A stretch of 64,000 nucleotides of DNA, taken from positions 2,480,001 through 2,544,000 of the forward strand of contig NZ_CP022187.1 of the NCBI RefSeq assembly GCF_003111645.1, written 5' to 3'. Below the pieces are notes generated by a model. That model made no database searches, had not been told where the DNA came from, and worked only from the letters and a program-made list of their open reading frames with translations. The DNA is from Parazoarcus communis (GTDB lineage Bacteria > Pseudomonadota > Gammaproteobacteria > Burkholderiales > Rhodocyclaceae). Positions 1 to 9,023 of this stretch are shown piece after piece. The first letter of the stretch is position 1. Each line of letters opens with the position of its first letter. Made by a program: the position numbers and the translations under genes.

Positions 1-188
1 CGCAGAAGGACGGATTGCTTCCGACAGGCCCGCTTCGTCGGCATGTGGTCGCCACGGCAGACTTCCACGGGCGGGCTTCGCCGTCATGGCCTCGCCAGAA
101 TGCCGCCCTCAGCACCACTGCACCACATCGATTTACCGGCCTCGCGGCACCGTGCTGCCAACAGGCCATCCACCGGAGCTTCACCAGC

Positions 189-2129
189 ATGATCACCCTC
201 AAGAGCGTCACCCTGCGCCGCAGCGCCAAGGTGCTGCTCGACAATGCATCCGTCACCCTGAACCCGGGCGAAAAGGTCGGCCTGGTCGGGCGCAACGGCG
301 CCGGCAAGTCCACCCTGTTCGCACTGCTCAACGGCACCCTGCACGAAGACTCGGGCGACTTCAGCATTCCCGCACACTGGCGCATGGCGCAGGTGGCGCA
401 GGACATGCCGGAAACCGACCAGTCCGCCACCGACTTCGTCATCGAGGGCGACGTCGCCCTGCTCGCTGCGCAGAAGGAAGTGACTGCGGCAGAAGCGGGG
501 GACGATGGCGAACGCATGGCCTACGCCTACATGGCCCTGCACGACGCCGGCGCGCATGACGCCCAGGCGCGCGCGCAGGCGCTGATCCTCGGTCTCGGCT
601 TCAAGACCACCGAGCTGTGCAATCCGGTCAACAGCTTCTCCGGCGGCTGGCGCATGCGCCTGCAGCTGGCACGCGCACTGATGTGCCCGTCCGACCTGCT
701 GCTGCTCGACGAACCGACCAACCACCTCGACCTCGACGCGCTGGTGTGGCTCGAAGCCTGGCTCAAGCGCTATGACGGCACCCTGGTGGTGATCAGCCAC
801 GACCGCGAGTTTCTGGACGCGATCACCAACGTCACGCTGCACATCGACAACAGCAAGCTCACGCGCTACGGCGGCAACTACAGCACCTTCGAAGACACCC
901 GCGCGCAGCAGATGGAGCTGCAGCAGAACGCCTACGCCAAGCAGCAGGACAAGATCGCCCACCTGCAGAAGTTCATCCAGCGCTTCAAGGCCAAGGCGAG
1001 CAAGGCCAAGCAGGCACAGAGCCGGGTCAAGGCCCTCGACCGCATGGAGCGCCTGGCACCGGTGCTGGCCAGCGCCGACTTCACCTTCGAGTTCAAGGAG
1101 CCGGTCAGCCTGCCCAACCCGATGCTGACCATGGAGCACGCCTGCTTCGGCTACCCGCCTCCCGAGGACGCGCCGGCCGGCACACCGCCCACCACCATCG
1201 TGCGCAATGTCAGCAAGTCGGTGATGGCGGGCCAGCGCATCGGCATCCTCGGTGCCAACGGTCAGGGCAAGTCAACCGTGGTCAAGACCGTTGCCCGTGC
1301 CCTCAAGGCCACGGCGGGCGAGATCACCGAAGGCAAGGGCCTCAACATCGGCTACTTTGCGCAGCAGGAACTCGACGTGCTGCGTCCGCAGGACAATCCG
1401 CTCGAACACATGGTGCGCATGGCCCGCGAAGGCCTGCCTGCCGGCCAGAGCGGACGCGAGCAGGATCTGCGCAACTTCCTCGGCACCTTCAACTTCAGCG
1501 GCGACATGGTCAAGCAGGCGGTCGGCACCATGAGCGGTGGCGAGAAGGCGCGCCTGGTGCTGTGCATGCTGGTGTGGCAGCGCCCCAACCTGCTGCTGCT
1601 CGACGAGCCAACCAACCACCTCGACCTCGCCACCCGCGAGGCGCTGGCGATGGCGCTCAACGAGTTCGAAGGCACGGTGATGCTGGTCAGCCACGACCGT
1701 TCGCTGCTGCGCTCGGTGTGCGACGAGTTCTGGCTGGTGTCGCACGGCGGCATCGAGCCCTTCGACGGCGACCTCGACGATTACCAGCGCTACCTGCTCG
1801 ACGAAGCCAAGCGTGCCCGCGAAGAACTGAAAGAGTCACTGAAGAGCCCGGCAAAGGAAGTCGCGCCGGTCGCTGCGCCGGTCAAGGCGGCCGCAAAGCC
1901 GAGCCCGGAGGCGATCAAGGTGCTCAAGCGCGACCTGGGCAAGGTCGAGCAGCGCATTCTCGAACTGCAGACGCAGAAGCATGCGCTTGAGGCCCGCCTC
2001 GCTGCACCGCTGCCGCCGCAGGAGATCGGCGAGATCGGGATCCAGGTGCAGAAGCTGACCGAAGAGCTCGACACCCAGGAGGAAATCTGGCTCGATCTCT
2101 CGAGCCGGATCGAAGAAGCAACACAATAG
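189..2129 (+). CDS. yheS: ABC-F family ATPase, YheS type
   Basis: A cytosolic ABC-F protein of 646 residues with two ATPase cassettes and no membrane segments. Family members act on ribosomes rather than in transport. Cassette 1 has Walker A GRNGAGKS (residues 34-41), signature FSGGWRMRL and Walker B LLLLDEPTNHLDLD; cassette 2 has GANGQGKST, MSGGEKARL and LLLLDEPTNHLDLA. A charged linker rich in K, Q and A lies between them, and the C-terminus is coiled-coil-like. Length and sequence closely match E. coli YheS. The reading frame is open further upstream, but the ATG at 189 begins directly with the conserved MITLKS start of the first domain, so I chose it. The exact role of YheS is not settled. 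Confidence 0.93.
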   Translation: MITLKSVTLRRSAKVLLDNASVTLNPGEKVGLVGRNGAGKSTLFALLNGTLHEDSGDFSIPAHWRMAQVAQDMPETDQSATDFVIEGDVALLAAQKEVTAAEAGDDGERMAYAYMALHDAGAHDAQARAQALILGLGFKTTELCNPVNSFSGGWRMRLQLARALMCPSDLLLLDEPTNHLDLDALVWLEAWLKRYDGTLVVISHDREFLDAITNVTLHIDNSKLTRYGGNYSTFEDTRAQQMELQQNAYAKQQDKIAHLQKFIQRFKAKASKAKQAQSRVKALDRMERLAPVLASADFTFEFKEPVSLPNPMLTMEHACFGYPPPEDAPAGTPPTTIVRNVSKSVMAGQRIGILGANGQGKSTVVKTVARALKATAGEITEGKGLNIGYFAQQELDVLRPQDNPLEHMVRMAREGLPAGQSGREQDLRNFLGTFNFSGDMVKQAVGTMSGGEKARLVLCMLVWQRPNLLLLDEPTNHLDLATREALAMALNEFEGTVMLVSHDRSLLRSVCDEFWLVSHGGIEPFDGDLDDYQRYLLDEAKRAREELKESLKSPAKEVAPVAAPVKAAAKPSPEAIKVLKRDLGKVEQRILELQTQKHALEARLAAPLPPQEIGEIGIQVQKLTEELDTQEEIWLDLSSRIEEATQ

Positions 2130-2185
2130 GCTGACAGCAGATAACAGGATGCACCCCCCAACCCTGGCATGAGAGGAGTTCCCAC

Positions 2186-3604
2186 ATGGACGCAGTGATT
2201 GATTTTCTGAACACGATCTTCTGGGGCTATGTGCTCATCTACGGACTGCTCGCGGTTGGGGTGTTCTTCACGCTGCGGCTGGGCTTCCTGCAGATCGTCC
2301 ATTTCCCCGAGATGATCCGGGCCATTCGCGGTTCGCGCAGCGCCGACCGCGAGGGCATCTCGCCCTTTCAGGCCCTGTGTACCAGCCTCGCCTCGCGTGT
2401 CGGCACGGGCAACCTGGCCGGGGTGGCGGTTGCGCTCTACCTGGGCGGCGCCGGCGCGATCTTCTGGATGTGGATGGTGGCTTTCGTCGGCATGGCGACA
2501 GCCTACGCGGAAAGCACCCTCGCCCAGCTCTACAAGGTGCGCAACGAGGACGGACAGTTTCGCGGCGGCCCGGCCTTCTATATTGCGAGAGGCCTGGGCG
2601 CGCCGTGGGCGGCTTCAATCTTTTCCGTCTGCCTGATCCTGTCCTTCGGCCTCATCTTCAACGCGGTGCAGGCGAACTCGATCTCCAGCGCAGTCGAGGC
2701 CGCATTCGGCATCCCGAAGATCGCTGTCGGACTGGGTATCGCGGTACTGGCCGGCATCGTCATCTTTGGCGGCATCCGCGGCATCGCCCGCTTCGCCGAA
2801 CTGGTCGTACCGTTCATGGCCGGTGCCTATGTGCTGGTCGCGCTTGCGGTCATGGCCCTCAACATCGGCGAGGTTCCGGACGTCCTGATGCATATCGTGC
2901 GCTCTGCTTTCGGCCTTGAAGAGGCGGTCGGCGGTGTCGCCGGCTCGGTTGCCGCGGCCATGCTCAACGGCGTGAAGCGCGGGCTTTTCTCGAACGAAGC
3001 AGGCATGGGCAGCGCGCCCAACGCAGCGGCCACGGCATCGCCTGATCCGCACCACCCGTCGTCGCAGGGCTTCGTGCAGGCGTTCGGCGTGTTCATTGAC
3101 ACCATCGTGATCTGCACCGCAACCGCGGTGATGATCCTGCTTTCAGGCGCGCTGGAGCCCGGCTCCGGGCTCACCGGCACCGAGCTCACCCAGGCCGCAC
3201 TGACGGTGCACCTGGGCGCGTTCGGCACCTATTTCGTCGCCATCGCGATCTTTTTCTTCGCCTTCACGTCCATTGTCGCCAACTACGCCTACGCCGAAAA
3301 CGCCCTCACCTATCTCGGAGTCGGTCACCGCGCCGGGCTGACCGTCCTGCGTATCGCCGCCCTCGCCATGGTGGTATGGGGTGCGCTGCAGAGCGTGGCA
3401 ACGGTGTTCAACGCCGCAGACGCATCGATGGGGCTGATGGCGTCCATCAACCTCGTGGCCATCCTGCTGCTGTCGGGCACGGTCGCGAAACTGACCAAGG
3501 ACTATCTGGAGCAGCGTCGTGCGGGCCTGACGCCGCATTTCCACGCGGCCAAGTACCCCGAGCTCAAGGGCGAGTTCGACCCCACCATCTGGACCGAGCG
3601 CTGA
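2186..3604 (+). CDS. sodium:alanine symporter family (AgcS) transporter
   Basis: An inner-membrane amino-acid carrier of 472 residues with about ten or eleven hydrophobic segments. The family motif ASRVGTGNLAGVA, followed by GGAGAIFWMW near residues 70-95, and the later NGVKRGLFSNEAGMGSAP segment are diagnostic of the alanine/glycine:cation symporter family, which imports small neutral amino acids with sodium. The start is supported by a GAGGAG ribosome-binding site just upstream. It lies 56 bases after yheS and may be read from its own promoter. Substrate cannot be fixed from sequence; alanine or glycine is the family default. Confidence 0.92.
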   Translation: MDAVIDFLNTIFWGYVLIYGLLAVGVFFTLRLGFLQIVHFPEMIRAIRGSRSADREGISPFQALCTSLASRVGTGNLAGVAVALYLGGAGAIFWMWMVAFVGMATAYAESTLAQLYKVRNEDGQFRGGPAFYIARGLGAPWAASIFSVCLILSFGLIFNAVQANSISSAVEAAFGIPKIAVGLGIAVLAGIVIFGGIRGIARFAELVVPFMAGAYVLVALAVMALNIGEVPDVLMHIVRSAFGLEEAVGGVAGSVAAAMLNGVKRGLFSNEAGMGSAPNAAATASPDPHHPSSQGFVQAFGVFIDTIVICTATAVMILLSGALEPGSGLTGTELTQAALTVHLGAFGTYFVAIAIFFFAFTSIVANYAYAENALTYLGVGHRAGLTVLRIAALAMVVWGALQSVATVFNAADASMGLMASINLVAILLLSGTVAKLTKDYLEQRRAGLTPHFHAAKYPELKGEFDPTIWTER

Positions 3605-3614
3605 CGATGACCGC

Positions 3615-3647
3615 GCATGCGCCTGCGGCATACCCGCAAGCGCATGC
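3615..3647. terminator. hairpin between convergent genes
   Basis: A 14-base stem with one mismatch (GCATGCGC-TGCGG against its complement) and a five-base loop lies ten bases after the symporter stop and before the end of the convergent LysR gene. There is no T-tract, so it is either a Rho-assisted or bidirectional terminator or only an RNA-stabilising structure. Confidence 0.5.
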
Positions 3648-3691
3648 CGGCGCCCGGAAACGGGGAGGCACGATCGCCGCCCCGATGTCTG

Positions 3692-4537
3692 TCACACGGT
3701 CGCGATCACCGCATCGGACAGCGTCTTGAGCGCAGACATCGGCGCTGCCGAGCGCAGACGGATCATGCCGGTCGGCACGTGTGCAAACTCCTCGGGCAGG
3801 GTCTCGACCACCAGACCGGAGAAATGCGGTGACTGCTCGACGACCCGGCGCGGCATCAGCGTCCACCCGAGGCCGACGGCAACACAGCCGAGGATGCCTT
3901 CCAGCGTCCCGAATTCCATCGCATCCGCCATCGCGTTGCCGGATGCGCGCTGCCACGACAGTGCGCGCGTCCGGTAGGCACAGCCCTCGCGAAAGATGAT
4001 CAGCGGCTGACTGACCGGGCTGGTGCCGGCCGCACTGACCTGAACCAGTTCTTCCACCACCAGCTCGTCGAAATGCAGGTCGGCATGCATGACCGGCCCC
4101 GCAACAAAGGCGCAATCGAGCTTGTGGTCGATCACCATCTCGGCCAGTGCGGCGCTGGTCTGCGTCTGCACCCTCAGCTCCAGGCCCGGATGGGCGGCTC
4201 GCACCGCTTTCAGCGCAGCGGGCAGATGCAGGGCGGCGAAGGTCTCCATCGAGCCCACACGCAGCTCGCCCGTGCTCTCCCCCACCAGGCGCACCGCCGC
4301 GCTGGTCTGACGTTCGAGCTGGAGCATCTGGCGCGCGTAATCGAGCAACACCCGCCCCGACGGCGCCAGCTCCATGCCGCGCCCCTTGCGGAAGAACAGC
4401 TCCGCGCCGAGCTCCTGCTCCAGGCGCTGGATGCGGTTGGTGACATTGGACTGCACGGTGTTGAGCTTGCGCGAGGCGGCAAGAATGCCGCCCTCCTCAA
4501 CCACCGCCTGAAAGGTGCGTAGCGCGACCAGCTCCAT
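3692..4537 (-). CDS. LysR family transcriptional regulator
   Basis: A 281-residue LysR regulator. The N-terminal winged helix-turn-helix reads MELVALRTFQAVVEEGG and then SRKLNTVQSNVTNRIQRLEQELG, and is followed by a periplasmic-binding-like effector domain. The ATG at 4537 is preferred over those at 4543 and 4561 because GGAG at 4546-4549 sits eight bases upstream of it. It is transcribed away from the MFS transporter at 4630, the usual LysR arrangement with a divergently encoded target. The intergenic region holds a CAAAT-C-ATTTG palindrome. The effector is unknown. Confidence 0.9.
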   Translation of the reverse strand: MELVALRTFQAVVEEGGILAASRKLNTVQSNVTNRIQRLEQELGAELFFRKGRGMELAPSGRVLLDYARQMLQLERQTSAAVRLVGESTGELRVGSMETFAALHLPAALKAVRAAHPGLELRVQTQTSAALAEMVIDHKLDCAFVAGPVMHADLHFDELVVEELVQVSAAGTSPVSQPLIIFREGCAYRTRALSWQRASGNAMADAMEFGTLEGILGCVAVGLGWTLMPRRVVEQSPHFSGLVVETLPEEFAHVPTGMIRLRSAAPMSALKTLSDAVIATV

Positions 4538-4572
4538 GTCCATATCTCCAATACAGAACACTCAATTCTAAA

Positions 4573-4583
4573 CAAATCATTTG
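4573..4583. promoter_or_regulatory. candidate LysR operator (CAAATCATTTG)
   Basis: A perfect 11-base palindrome of the T-N11-A kind lies in the 92-base gap between the divergent LysR and MFS genes. Position and symmetry fit a LysR binding site controlling both. No protection or expression evidence is available. Confidence 0.4.
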
Positions 4584-4629
4584 CACAGATAGCTTACGCT
4601 GTTTAAGGTAGCTCCACAAAGAACCATGG

Positions 4630-5847
4630 ATGCATACCGTGAGCGACCAGAGACAACGCATCAAAGTACTCAGCGCCGGCATTTTCAGCCTCATCCTGGT
4701 GATGGGTGTGGCGCGCTTCTCGTATACGCCGCTCTTGCCGCTGATGCAGCAGCAGGCCGGTCTCGGCGTGGCCGAGGCGGGCTGGCTTGCGGCCATCAAC
4801 TACGCCGGCTACCTGTGCGGCGCGATCGTCGCCTCGCTCATCAGCGACCTGGTGCTCAAGGACAAGCTGTACCGCATCGGTCTGGTGGTGGCCATCCTCA
4901 GCACCGCGATGATGGGGCTGAGTACCGACACCACGGTGTGGGCGGTGTCACGCTTCATTGCCGGCCTGAGCAGCGCGGCCGGCATGCTGCTCGGCACCGG
5001 ACTGATCCTGAACTGGCTGATCCGCCACAACCACCGCAGCGAACTCGGCATTCACTTCGCCGGCATCGGCCTGGGCATCGCCGGCTGCGCGATTGCGGTG
5101 GCCCTGATGAATCAATGGCTCGACTGGCGCGAGCAGTGGTTCGCCTTCACCGTCATCGGCTGCCTGCTGCTGTACCCGGCGCTGCGCTGGCTGCCGCCGC
5201 CCGACCGCAGCGGCCTCACCACGACCGGGCAGAAACTGGTGGACAAGCCGCCCAGCCCGCTTTTCATGCGGCTGTTCATGGCGGCGTATTTCTGCGCCGG
5301 TGTGGGCTACGTGGTCAGCGCCACCTTCATCGTCGCCATCGTCGACCAACTGCCCGGCCTCAGCGGACAGGGCACGCTGGTGTTCATGGCCATCGGCATC
5401 GCCGGCACACCGTCGTGCTTCAACTGGGATCTGATTGCGCGCCGCACCGGCGACCTCAATGCGCTGATCCTGGCCGCAGTGCTGCAGATCGTCGGCATCC
5501 TGCTGCCGGTCGTGGTCGGCGGGCTCGTCGCCACAGTGTTTGGCGCACTGCTGTTCGGCGGCACCTTCATCGGCATGGTGAGCCTGGTGCTGACCATGGC
5601 GGGCCGTTACTATCCGACCCGCCCCGCCAAGATGATGGGCAAGATGACGCTTTCCTATGGCGTGGCGCAGATCATCGGCCCCGCCGTGACCGGCTGGCTC
5701 GCAACCCATCTCGGCAGCTACAACGGCGGCCTCTACATGGCTGCGGCGGTGATGGTCGTCGGCACGGTGCTGCTGCTGATGCTCAAGGTCGTAGAGAAGC
5801 GCGACGCTGCCGCCGCACTCGATCTGGCGCGCTGCGCGCAGACCTGA
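4630..5847 (+). CDS. YbfB/YjiJ family MFS transporter
   Basis: A 405-residue, 12-segment major facilitator protein of the inner membrane. The N-terminus (FSLILVMGVARFSYTPLLPLM, with AGWLAAINYAGYLCGA following) is characteristic of the YbfB/YjiJ group, whose substrates are mostly unknown. A second half of equal length begins near MRLFMAAYFCAGVGYV. The gene is divergent from the LysR regulator at 3692-4537, its likely controller. An ATG at 4626 lies in another frame and is not the start. Twenty-three bases separate it from the dehalogenase gene downstream, so the two are probably co-transcribed. Confidence 0.9.
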   Translation: MHTVSDQRQRIKVLSAGIFSLILVMGVARFSYTPLLPLMQQQAGLGVAEAGWLAAINYAGYLCGAIVASLISDLVLKDKLYRIGLVVAILSTAMMGLSTDTTVWAVSRFIAGLSSAAGMLLGTGLILNWLIRHNHRSELGIHFAGIGLGIAGCAIAVALMNQWLDWREQWFAFTVIGCLLLYPALRWLPPPDRSGLTTTGQKLVDKPPSPLFMRLFMAAYFCAGVGYVVSATFIVAIVDQLPGLSGQGTLVFMAIGIAGTPSCFNWDLIARRTGDLNALILAAVLQIVGILLPVVVGGLVATVFGALLFGGTFIGMVSLVLTMAGRYYPTRPAKMMGKMTLSYGVAQIIGPAVTGWLATHLGSYNGGLYMAAAVMVVGTVLLLMLKVVEKRDAAAALDLARCAQT

Positions 5848-5870
5848 CCGTATTCCGCCCGGGAGGCCCC

Positions 5871-6575
5871 ATGCATCAGGTCAAGGCACTCATCTTCGAC
5901 GTCTTCGGCACGCTGGTCGACTGGCGCACTTCCATTGCACGCGAGACCCGCAAGGCGCTCTCGCCGCTTGGCATCGACACCGACTGGCTGGCATTCGCAG
6001 ATGCGTGGCGCAACGAATACCAGCCCGCCATGGAAGAGGTCCGGTCCGGCCATATCCCGTTCTGCAAGCTCGACCGCCTGCACCGCCGCAACCTCGACAT
6101 CGTGCTCGAGCGTGCCGGCCTCGACCGCGTCGATGAGGCCGTGCGGCGCGAACTCAACCTGGCGTGGCACCGGCTCGACGCCTGGCCCGACGTGTCACCG
6201 GGGCTGCACCGCCTGAAAGCGCGGTTCCGCCTCGCCCCCTGCTCCAACGGCAACATCTCGCTGATGGTCGATCTCGCGCGGCGCAACGACTTCCCCTGGG
6301 ATGCCATCCTCGGCGCGGAACTGGCGCGCGATTACAAGCCCAAGCCGGTCGTCTACCTTGCCGCGGCCGGGGCCTTCGACCTCGAACCGGGCGAAACGAT
6401 GATGGTGGCCGCCCACACATCAGACCTCGCAGCCGCGGCCGCAGCGGGCTTGCGAACCGCCTTCATCGCGCGCCCGGACGAATGCGGGCCGGGCATGGGT
6501 GAGACCGCCGCAGGCACCACAGTGGATGTCTCCTGCGCCAGCCTGCTTGAGCTGGCCGCAGCGCTCGAAACCTAG
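5871..6575 (+). CDS. haloacid dehalogenase, type II
   Basis: A 234-residue HAD hydrolase. The N-terminal ALIFDVFGTLVDW contains the nucleophilic aspartate (residue 10) in the form typical of L-2-haloacid dehalogenases. APCSNGNISLM (motif II Ser/Asn) and DYKPKPVVY (motif III Lys) follow, and the final motif reads MMVAAHTSDL. Type II enzymes hydrolyse 2-haloalkanoic acids to 2-hydroxy acids, but many homologues have other small phosphate or halide substrates. GGGAGG eight bases before the ATG supports the start. It probably shares a transcript with the MFS gene. Its TAG stop overlaps the TAG of the convergent LysR gene in a shared CTAG. Confidence 0.88.
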   Translation: MHQVKALIFDVFGTLVDWRTSIARETRKALSPLGIDTDWLAFADAWRNEYQPAMEEVRSGHIPFCKLDRLHRRNLDIVLERAGLDRVDEAVRRELNLAWHRLDAWPDVSPGLHRLKARFRLAPCSNGNISLMVDLARRNDFPWDAILGAELARDYKPKPVVYLAAAGAFDLEPGETMMVAAHTSDLAAAAAAGLRTAFIARPDECGPGMGETAAGTTVDVSCASLLELAAALET

Positions 6576-7540
6576 TCGCCCTGATGGCCGCGAGCATGAA
6601 GCAGCTTGCCGCGAAGATCCAGCGCCGGCTGCTTCATGCTCGCGGCAAGCTGCTCGAGCTGTGTCGCGGCCGCCACGCCCAGCATCTGACCGAAGCTGCC
6701 AAGCAGGACCGAAGGCGCCACACTCGCCGCACGCATGAGCCTGAGCTGAACCGGAACGGCGGGCAACAGCCGGACCAGGCGCACGCGCGCAGCATCCAGC
6801 GTGGCCGCCGTGAATCCATCGACAAAGGCGTAGGCCAGGCCCTTTTCCACCAGCGCGCCGGCAAGCACGTAGGTCTGGACGCGAAACGCCTCCCGCACCT
6901 GCCAGCCGGCAGCATCGAGCAGCGCTGACAGGGCTTCGCCCAGCGGCGTCGCATCCGAGAGCGTGACGCAGGGTTGCGACTGCAGCCACAGAAAGCCATC
7001 GGCCGCGCGCTGACGCGCCAGCCAGGACTGCGGCACCGCCAGCATGATTTCACTCTCGCACAGCACCGATGCGCTGATCGCGACATGCGCCGGTGGCTCG
7101 AGCGCGATGCCGGCGTCGATCTCGAGCGCCAGCAGGTGCTCCTCGATTTCGCGGGTGTGGATCGCCCACAGGTCGCACTGCACGTCGGGGTGATGCGCGC
7201 TCAGGGCGCACAAGGTGTCGGGCAGCAGTTGTGAAGCGAGCGACGGCGTCGCCGCCACGCGCAACAGCCCCGATGCACCGCGCCGGAGGTTGGCTGCCAG
7301 CGTGTCGATGCGTTCGATCTCGGCATAGGCACGCTTGACCTGAACCAGCAGCGCCTCGGCTTCGGGCGCAGGCGAGAGGCGACCGCCTGCACGCTCGAAC
7401 AGCGCGAAGCCGAGTGTTGCTTCGGCATGCCGGAGCACACGCGACACGACGGGTTGCGACACATGCAGCATGCGCGCCGCGCCGCTCACCGAGCCGCTGA
7501 GCATCACCGCCCGGAACACTTCGATATGTCGCAAGCGCAC
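6572..7540 (-). CDS. LysR family transcriptional regulator
   Basis: A LysR regulator of 322 residues from a GTG at 7540, which has GGAG upstream and immediately precedes the conserved RLRHIEVFRAVMLSGSVSGA helix-turn-helix. Starts further upstream (up to 7657) would add an unconserved leader. The DNA-binding region continues through LHVSQPVVSRVLRHAE. It is divergent from the D-amino-acid dehydrogenase gene at 7684, the probable target. The last 20 codons contain a perfect 19-base inverted repeat, reported separately. Confidence 0.88.
   Translation of the reverse strand: MRLRHIEVFRAVMLSGSVSGAARMLHVSQPVVSRVLRHAEATLGFALFERAGGRLSPAPEAEALLVQVKRAYAEIERIDTLAANLRRGASGLLRVAATPSLASQLLPDTLCALSAHHPDVQCDLWAIHTREIEEHLLALEIDAGIALEPPAHVAISASVLCESEIMLAVPQSWLARQRAADGFLWLQSQPCVTLSDATPLGEALSALLDAAGWQVREAFRVQTYVLAGALVEKGLAYAFVDGFTAATLDAARVRLVRLLPAVPVQLRLMRAASVAPSVLLGSFGQMLGVAAATQLEQLAASMKQPALDLRGKLLHARGHQGD
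6587..6646. repeat. perfect 19-base inverted repeat at convergent 3' ends
   Basis: The arm at 6587-6605 (GCCGCGAGCATGAAGCAGC) is exactly complementary to 6628-6646, with a 22-base loop. It starts 12 bases after the dehalogenase stop and lies within the last codons of the convergent LysR gene. It could end transcription of the dehalogenase operon, but no T-tract follows. Confidence 0.75.
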
Positions 7541-7683
7541 GATCCATGCTCCAAAGACATGAGATAGACAATCATCCGCAATCGCCCCGCCGCGCGCAAG
7601 ACGTACATTCATAAGCGGGTATGGGATGAAAATTCCGGCAGAGTGGGCGCGCGGCAATGTCGCACATACATGAGCATGAGGAC

Positions 7684-8937
7684 ATGGATATCACAATCGT
7701 AGGCGGCGGCATCGTCGGCCTCGCAAGCGCCTGGTTTCTGCGCGCAGACGGACATCAGGTCACCGTGGTCGATGCGTGCGAGCGCGTCGGACAGGGGGCA
7801 AGCCATGCCAATGGCGGCCAGCTCTCCTACCGCTATGTCGCCCCGCTCGCCGAACCGGGCGTGCTGGCCAAGATCCCGGGCTGGATGCTGCGCAGCGATG
7901 CCCCCATACGCTTCAAGCCCGCTTTCGACAGACGGCAATGGGCATGGATCGCGCAGTTCCTGCGTGCATGCAACGGCCGCGATCAGGCCGCCTCGATTGC
8001 CAGCCTGCTGCCCCTGTCGCTGTACAGCAGACGCCTGATGGATGAGCTGCGCAAGACCAAGGACTTCGACTTCGCCTGGCGTCGCAACGGCAAGCTGGTA
8101 CTCCACCGGGATCCGGCGAGCTTCGCCGCCGCACGCCGCCTGCTCGCATCGAGCCCCGGTGCCGATGGCGAGCAGTGCGCACTCGATGTACGCGGCTGCC
8201 TCGACGTCGAACCGGCGCTCGAGCGCATGGCCCCACACCTCGCCGGCGGCATTCACACCCCGAGCGAGGAGGTGGGCGACTGCCTCGCACTGTGTGAAGC
8301 GCTGCAACGGGGCCTGCGCCAAGGCCCCGGCGCGGTGACCTTCCGCATGTCAGAGCGGGTCGAACGCATCGAACTGGCTGCGGGCCGCTATCACGCGCTG
8401 CAGACCGACCGGGGCCGCATCCGGGGCGACGCCTGCGTGATCGCAAACGGGGTGGATGGGGGGAGCCTGCTGCGCAGCGTCGGGGTTGGCGTGCCGATCT
8501 ATCCGCTGAAGGGCTACAGCATCAGCGCGCCCCTTGTCGCGCCGGGCAAAGCGCCGGAAATCAGCATCACCGACTTTCAGCGCAAAGTCGTCTACGCACG
8601 GATCGGAGATCTGCTCCGGGTCGCGGGCATGGCCGACATCGTTGGCCACGACCGCAGCATCAGGCCCGCCCGCATCGAGCTCCTGAAGCGTGAGACCGCA
8701 GAGAATTTCGGCACGACAGCAGACCTCTCCCGCGCGCGGGAATGGTGCGGCCTGCGTCCCGCGACACCCAGCGGACGGCCCATCATCGGCGCATCGAGAA
8801 TCCCCGGCGTATGGCTCAATCTCGGTCAGGGCGCCCTCGGTTTCACGCTGGCTGCAGGGTCGGCCCGGGTGCTGGCCGACCGCATGAGCGGAGGCACTCC
8901 GGCCATCCCGGACGCGCCATTTGCACCCGCTGCCTGA
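7684..8937 (+). CDS. FAD-dependent D-amino-acid dehydrogenase (DadA family)
   Basis: A 417-residue flavoprotein. The N-terminal DITIVGGGIVGLASAWFL is the Rossmann FAD site (GxGxxG), followed by VVDACERVGQGASHANGGQLS and YVAPLAEPGV, which match the DadA small-subunit family. The C-terminal EWCGLRPATPSGRPIIG and LGQGALGFTLAAGSA segments complete the FAD-binding fold. Such enzymes oxidise D-amino acids to 2-oxo acids at the inner membrane and pass electrons to quinones. I chose the ATG at 7684 next to the FAD motif; an in-frame ATG at 7657 would add nine residues. The divergent LysR gene is its likely regulator. Confidence 0.88.
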   Translation: MDITIVGGGIVGLASAWFLRADGHQVTVVDACERVGQGASHANGGQLSYRYVAPLAEPGVLAKIPGWMLRSDAPIRFKPAFDRRQWAWIAQFLRACNGRDQAASIASLLPLSLYSRRLMDELRKTKDFDFAWRRNGKLVLHRDPASFAAARRLLASSPGADGEQCALDVRGCLDVEPALERMAPHLAGGIHTPSEEVGDCLALCEALQRGLRQGPGAVTFRMSERVERIELAAGRYHALQTDRGRIRGDACVIANGVDGGSLLRSVGVGVPIYPLKGYSISAPLVAPGKAPEISITDFQRKVVYARIGDLLRVAGMADIVGHDRSIRPARIELLKRETAENFGTTADLSRAREWCGLRPATPSGRPIIGASRIPGVWLNLGQGALGFTLAAGSARVLADRMSGGTPAIPDAPFAPAA

Positions 8938-9023
8938 GTGCGGCAAACCCGCTTATCGACGACGCGCCGCGGGGCGTACAATCGCCCCGTCCGCGCCATC
9001 AAGCGCCCCACCCAGGATTCCTT

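Noticed and set aside
4626-6575. 649-codon frame apparently fusing a new protein to the dehalogenase
   Set aside because: The first two thirds is a shadow of the MFS transporter; only the part from 5871, with its own ribosome-binding site, is a gene.
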